Source: CAVSVP01 sp963731125 (lineage in GTDB: Bacteria > Pseudomonadota > Gammaproteobacteria > Competibacterales > Competibacteraceae). Taken from it: a DNA stretch of 64,000 nucleotides. The notes under the pieces were generated by a model. That model worked only from the letters and a program-made list of their open reading frames with translations, did no database searches and was not told the DNA's origin. Below, one piece after another: positions 61,401-64,000 of this stretch (its first letter is position 1; each line of letters starts with the position of its first letter). The stretch spans positions 186,001 through 250,000 of the forward strand of contig CAVSVP010000007.1 of the NCBI GenBank assembly GCA_963731125.1. Reading direction: 5' to 3'. Position numbers and translations under genes: made by a program.

Positions 61401-62219
61401 TCATTCTACCGGCAGTGTTGTGTCATTGCCCCATTCAGACCAGGCACCTGGATAACCACGCACCCTTGGATAACCTAAGTGTTTAAGAACCATATAAGTA
61501 TGAGCTGAGCGATGGTGGGTTTGGCAATACACGACTACCTCCTTGTCCGGAGTTACGCCGATCGCTTCCAGCATGCTGTGCAGAGTGTCGGCAGCTTTCA
61601 AGCGCAGGTTATGCTCTCTGTCTATGGCGTCGATCCAGTTCATATTGACGGCGCCGGGAATATGGCCGCCACGCAACGCACGTCTGTCCATACCGTGATA
61701 TTCTCCCGGCGAGCGCGTATCCAACAAGACAAGTTCAGTCTGCCCCAAGTGAGACAGAATAAAATCTTTGTCGGCTATGGCTTTGGAATGATCGATAACA
61801 GCCTTGTACTGACTGGGTCTGGGTGCTACAACTTGCTGATCCAAAGGTCGATTTTCCGCTATCCAGGCTTGGATACCACCATTCAGCAGGGAAAAGTGTT
61901 GATGACCTAAGACATCTAGAGTCCATAGTAGCCGGCTGGCACGGCCACCACCCTCATCGTCATACGCTACCACATGGTGACTGGACGTTAACCCGAGACC
62001 AGAGAAGACCGCACTCAAACGCGCCTCGTCGGGAAGTAAACCCATGGCGGGCGGGTTAACCCGAATGAGGCTGGCGTAGTTTACGTTAATTGCTCCGGGA
62101 ATATGGCCTTTGGCATAACTGTCAATATTGCGCACATCCAAGATAAGGAGAACGGAATTAGTCAGGTGTTTTTCGAGTTGTTCAGGTTCAAGTAAGAGTG
62201 GTAGTTGAAGAATAGACAT
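61401..62219 (-). CDS. Tandem rhodanese sulfurtransferase (SseA-like)
   Basis: The 272-residue protein has two rhodanese domains. The first (LILDVRNIDSYAKGHIPGAI) lacks the cysteine; the second (LLDTRSPGEYHGMD, GHIPGAVNMNWIDA) ends with the active loop VVYCQTHHRSAHTYMVL. CQTHHRS differs from the thiosulfate (CRKGVT) and mercaptopyruvate (CGSGVT) loops, so the donor is uncertain. The ATG at 62219 is preceded by AAAGGA. It is divergent from thiL with 51 bases between the starts. Confidence 0.9.
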   Translation of the reverse strand: MSILQLPLLLEPEQLEKHLTNSVLLILDVRNIDSYAKGHIPGAINVNYASLIRVNPPAMGLLPDEARLSAVFSGLGLTSSHHVVAYDDEGGGRASRLLWTLDVLGHQHFSLLNGGIQAWIAENRPLDQQVVAPRPSQYKAVIDHSKAIADKDFILSHLGQTELVLLDTRSPGEYHGMDRRALRGGHIPGAVNMNWIDAIDREHNLRLKAADTLHSMLEAIGVTPDKEVVVYCQTHHRSAHTYMVLKHLGYPRVRGYPGAWSEWGNDTTLPVE

Positions 62220-62270
62220 GGAAAGTCCTTTGACTTGAGTATTAAAATACGCAACATTCATCTTAATTCA

Positions 62271-63239
62271 ATGATTGTATCTGAATTCACTTTAATTCAA
62301 CGTTATTTTGCAACGCAATGCCAGAATCGCTCCGATGTCATTCTAGGCATTGGTGATGATTGTGCTCTGCTACAAATGCCTCCTGATGAGAGCTTAGCAG
62401 CAACAGTAGATATGCTGGTGGCTGGAACTCACTTCCTCCCTGACGCCGATCCTGAGGGAATTGGTTATAAAGCACTTGCCGTCAATTTAAGCGATTTGGC
62501 GGCTATGGGTGCGTTACCGGCTTGGGCGACGCTAGCCTTGTCCTTGCCGGAAGTAGACGAATCTTGGTTAGAAAGTTTTTGCCGTGGACTCTTTCAATTA
62601 GCGAGGCGTTTTCAGGTGCAGCTAGTCGGTGGCGATATGACTCGCGGTCCCTTGACCATTAGCGTTCAAGCTCACGGTTTTGTGCCGGCAGACAAGGCTC
62701 TGCGGCGTGACGGAGCGTGCCCGGGAGACATCCTTTGTGTGACCGGCACGCTAGGTGATGCAGGTTTAGCCTTAGCCGCCGCCACAGGCAAAATAACCGT
62801 CCCCACACGTTATAAAAGTTATTTGCAACCTCGTTTGGAGCGACCCTTACCGAGAATCGATCAGGGTCTGGCTCTGCGCGGGTTGGCCACTGCTGCCATT
62901 GATATATCCGATGGCCTGGCGCAAGATTTGGGACATATTCTGGCGGGAAGTCGGGTCGGGGCCTGCTTAAACGTAGACCAGTTGCCTCGCTCAGCGGCTC
63001 TGGCCGATTGCTTGAATACCGACGAGGCGATTCAGCTGAGTTTAAGCAGTGGTGACGATTACGAGTTGTGTTTCACCGTGCCTTTGCAGCATCTAACTCG
63101 GGTTCGTACGTTAGCAGCAAATTGGGACTGTCGCTACACTGAAATCGGCGTTATCGAGAGCGAACCCGGGTTGCGTTGCCGGCGAGAAAACGGTGCTTAC
63201 TATCCAATGCAAAGACTTGGTTATGACCATTTCAGCTAA
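62271..63239 (+). CDS. thiL: Thiamine-monophosphate kinase
   Basis: ThiL phosphorylates thiamine monophosphate to the active diphosphate. The 322-residue protein starts MIVSEFTLIQRYFATQCQNR, with the PurM/ThiL motifs LGIGDDCALLQMPPDE, KALAVNLSDLAAMGALPAWA and VGGDMTRGPLTISVQ. ATG 62271 matches homologues; an earlier ATG at 62205 overlaps the divergent sulfurtransferase gene. The last 17 bases overlap pgpA. The ribH-nusB genes that usually precede thiL are not here. Confidence 0.95.
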   Translation: MIVSEFTLIQRYFATQCQNRSDVILGIGDDCALLQMPPDESLAATVDMLVAGTHFLPDADPEGIGYKALAVNLSDLAAMGALPAWATLALSLPEVDESWLESFCRGLFQLARRFQVQLVGGDMTRGPLTISVQAHGFVPADKALRRDGACPGDILCVTGTLGDAGLALAAATGKITVPTRYKSYLQPRLERPLPRIDQGLALRGLATAAIDISDGLAQDLGHILAGSRVGACLNVDQLPRSAALADCLNTDEAIQLSLSSGDDYELCFTVPLQHLTRVRTLAANWDCRYTEIGVIESEPGLRCRRENGAYYPMQRLGYDHFS

Positions 63240-63708
63240 GCAGCCCTGTGCTGAAATCTGGCGCAATCCCATACACTTCTTTGCTTTGGGGTTTGGATCC
63301 GGCTGTGCTCCTAGGGCTCCAGGTACCTGCGGTACGTTAGTGGCCGTCCCGCTGTGTTGGTTACTGCAGACGCTGACTTTGTTCTCCTATTTTTTAGCCA
63401 TCGGTACAGGATTTGTGATTGGCGTGTGGTTATGCGATCGCACAACTAGAGACTTAGAAGTACACGATCATCCGAGTATCGTCTGGGATGAAATCATCGG
63501 CTACTGGATCACCATGATTGCTGCGCCGCCAGGATGGGAATGGTTGGTAATCGGTTTTGTGTTGTTTCGCCTGTTTGACATTTTCAAGCCCTGGCCCATC
63601 CGCATGGTGGATAAACACATCGGCGGCGGTTTCGGCATCATGTTTGACGATGTGCTAGCCGCCTTCTATGCCTGGCTGGTCTTGCAAAGTTTAGCGTGGC
63701 TGGTTTGA
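63223..63708 (+). CDS. pgpA: Phosphatidylglycerophosphatase A
   Basis: PgpA removes phosphate from phosphatidylglycerol phosphate in the inner membrane. The 161-residue protein has the family motifs GFGSGCAPRAPGTCGTLVAV, VHDHPSIVWDEIIGYW and LFRLFDIFKPWPI, with several membrane segments (SYFLAIGTGFVIGVW and others). The start overlaps the thiL end by 17 bases, the usual coupled thiL-pgpA arrangement. Confidence 0.94.
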   Translation: MTISAKQPCAEIWRNPIHFFALGFGSGCAPRAPGTCGTLVAVPLCWLLQTLTLFSYFLAIGTGFVIGVWLCDRTTRDLEVHDHPSIVWDEIIGYWITMIAAPPGWEWLVIGFVLFRLFDIFKPWPIRMVDKHIGGGFGIMFDDVLAAFYAWLVLQSLAWLV

Positions 63709-63741
63709 ATGGCTTAAAAAATTTTAAATGCCGTTTGTTAG

Positions 63742-63788
63742 CCCAAATATTTCAGTGCGCCGAGGAAAGGCACACTGAAATATCTGGG
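63742..63788. repeat. Short hairpin element flanked by TTAG
   Basis: CCCAAATATTTCAGTG and CACTGAAATATCTGGG form a 16-bp stem with one mismatch. TTAG lies on both sides (63738-63741, 63789-63792). The ends resemble those of the MITE at 53265 (CCCGGATATTTCA). It lies in the leader of the sulfhydrylase gene; a regulatory role is possible but not shown. Confidence 0.65.
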
Positions 63789-63825
63789 TTAGCGACGTTT
63801 ACCCAATTGAAACAGGAATTAAATA

Positions 63826-64000
63826 ATGAAAATTGAAACGCTGGCCATTCATGGCGGTTATAAGCCTGAGCCGACGACGAAGGCGGTTGCCGTTCCCATT
63901 TACCAGACCACCTCCTATGCCTTTGATGATACTCAGCATGGTGCCGACCTCTTCGACTTAAAAGTTGAAGGGAACATCTATACACGTATTATGAATCCTA
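63826..64000 (+). CDS. O-acetylhomoserine sulfhydrylase, 5' part only
   Basis: The frame starts at ATG 63826 with AGGA upstream and runs out of the window. It reads MKIETLAIHGGYKPEPTTKA and then VAVPIYQTTSYAFDDTQHGA, the N-terminus of PLP-dependent Cys/Met metabolism enzymes. The segment ADLFDLKVEGNIYTRIMNP fits O-acetylhomoserine aminocarboxypropyltransferase, which makes homocysteine from O-acetylhomoserine and sulfide. This would supply the substrate of MetH. Only 58 residues are visible, so a related PLP enzyme cannot be fully excluded. Confidence 0.85.
   Translation, partial: MKIETLAIHGGYKPEPTTKAVAVPIYQTTSYAFDDTQHGADLFDLKVEGNIYTRIMNP

Overview
The window looks like chromosome from a free-living gammaproteobacterium of moderate GC. 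The evidence is the order initiator tRNA-Met - rimP - nusA - infB - rbfA - truB - rpsO - pnp, then tRNA-Ser - 4.5S RNA - dnaX - ybaB - recR, a his operon running into tatABC, and prfC, orn, rsgA, thiL and pgpA of gammaproteobacterial type. I cannot name the genus. TAG is an ordinary stop here (nusA, infB and truB end with it).

Layout: (1) 1-6442 is a defence island. It holds a broken type III-like DNA methyltransferase, a DUF433/DUF5615 toxin-antitoxin pair, and a long restriction helicase with a C-terminal nuclease motif. The toxin-antitoxin pair lies between inverted arrays of the heptamer AGTTTTC, and a third array pair sits inside the helicase gene as an in-frame insert. (2) 6791-15878 holds a DUF1028 protein, the yhaO-yhaN DNA repair pair, an amidase, an SDR oxidoreductase and a YrhK-family gene split by a 100-bp MITE. 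(3) 15956-21605 holds prfC, a DUF2970 membrane protein and glyQ-glyS. (4) 21606-34724 is the translation and RNA operon, then the dnaX-recR-HIT group, preceded by a periplasmic Cache protein. (5) 34752-46787 holds metH and then an accessory stretch: an IS91-type element with a tyrosine recombinase, a solo attC-like site, a quinone oxidoreductase, a DDE insertion sequence, an IS630, and remnants of small genes. (6) 46882-52708 holds tatABC, hisEFAHB (no hisI) and radC. (7) 53192-57521 holds a nested IS5-like MITE with a REP pair and a GH65 phosphorylase gene split by an IS1-like element. (8) 57570-64000 holds a GspE/PilB ATPase, rsgA, orn, a sulfurtransferase, thiL, pgpA and the start of an O-acetylhomoserine sulfhydrylase gene.

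The housekeeping genes look intact. Most non-essential genes next to them (methyltransferase, yrhK, GH65 and three of the four IS-encoded proteins) are broken, several by insertions whose target duplications can still be read. At least five families of short inverted-repeat elements sit in the gaps. The genome seems to have been under heavy IS/MITE attack followed by decay.
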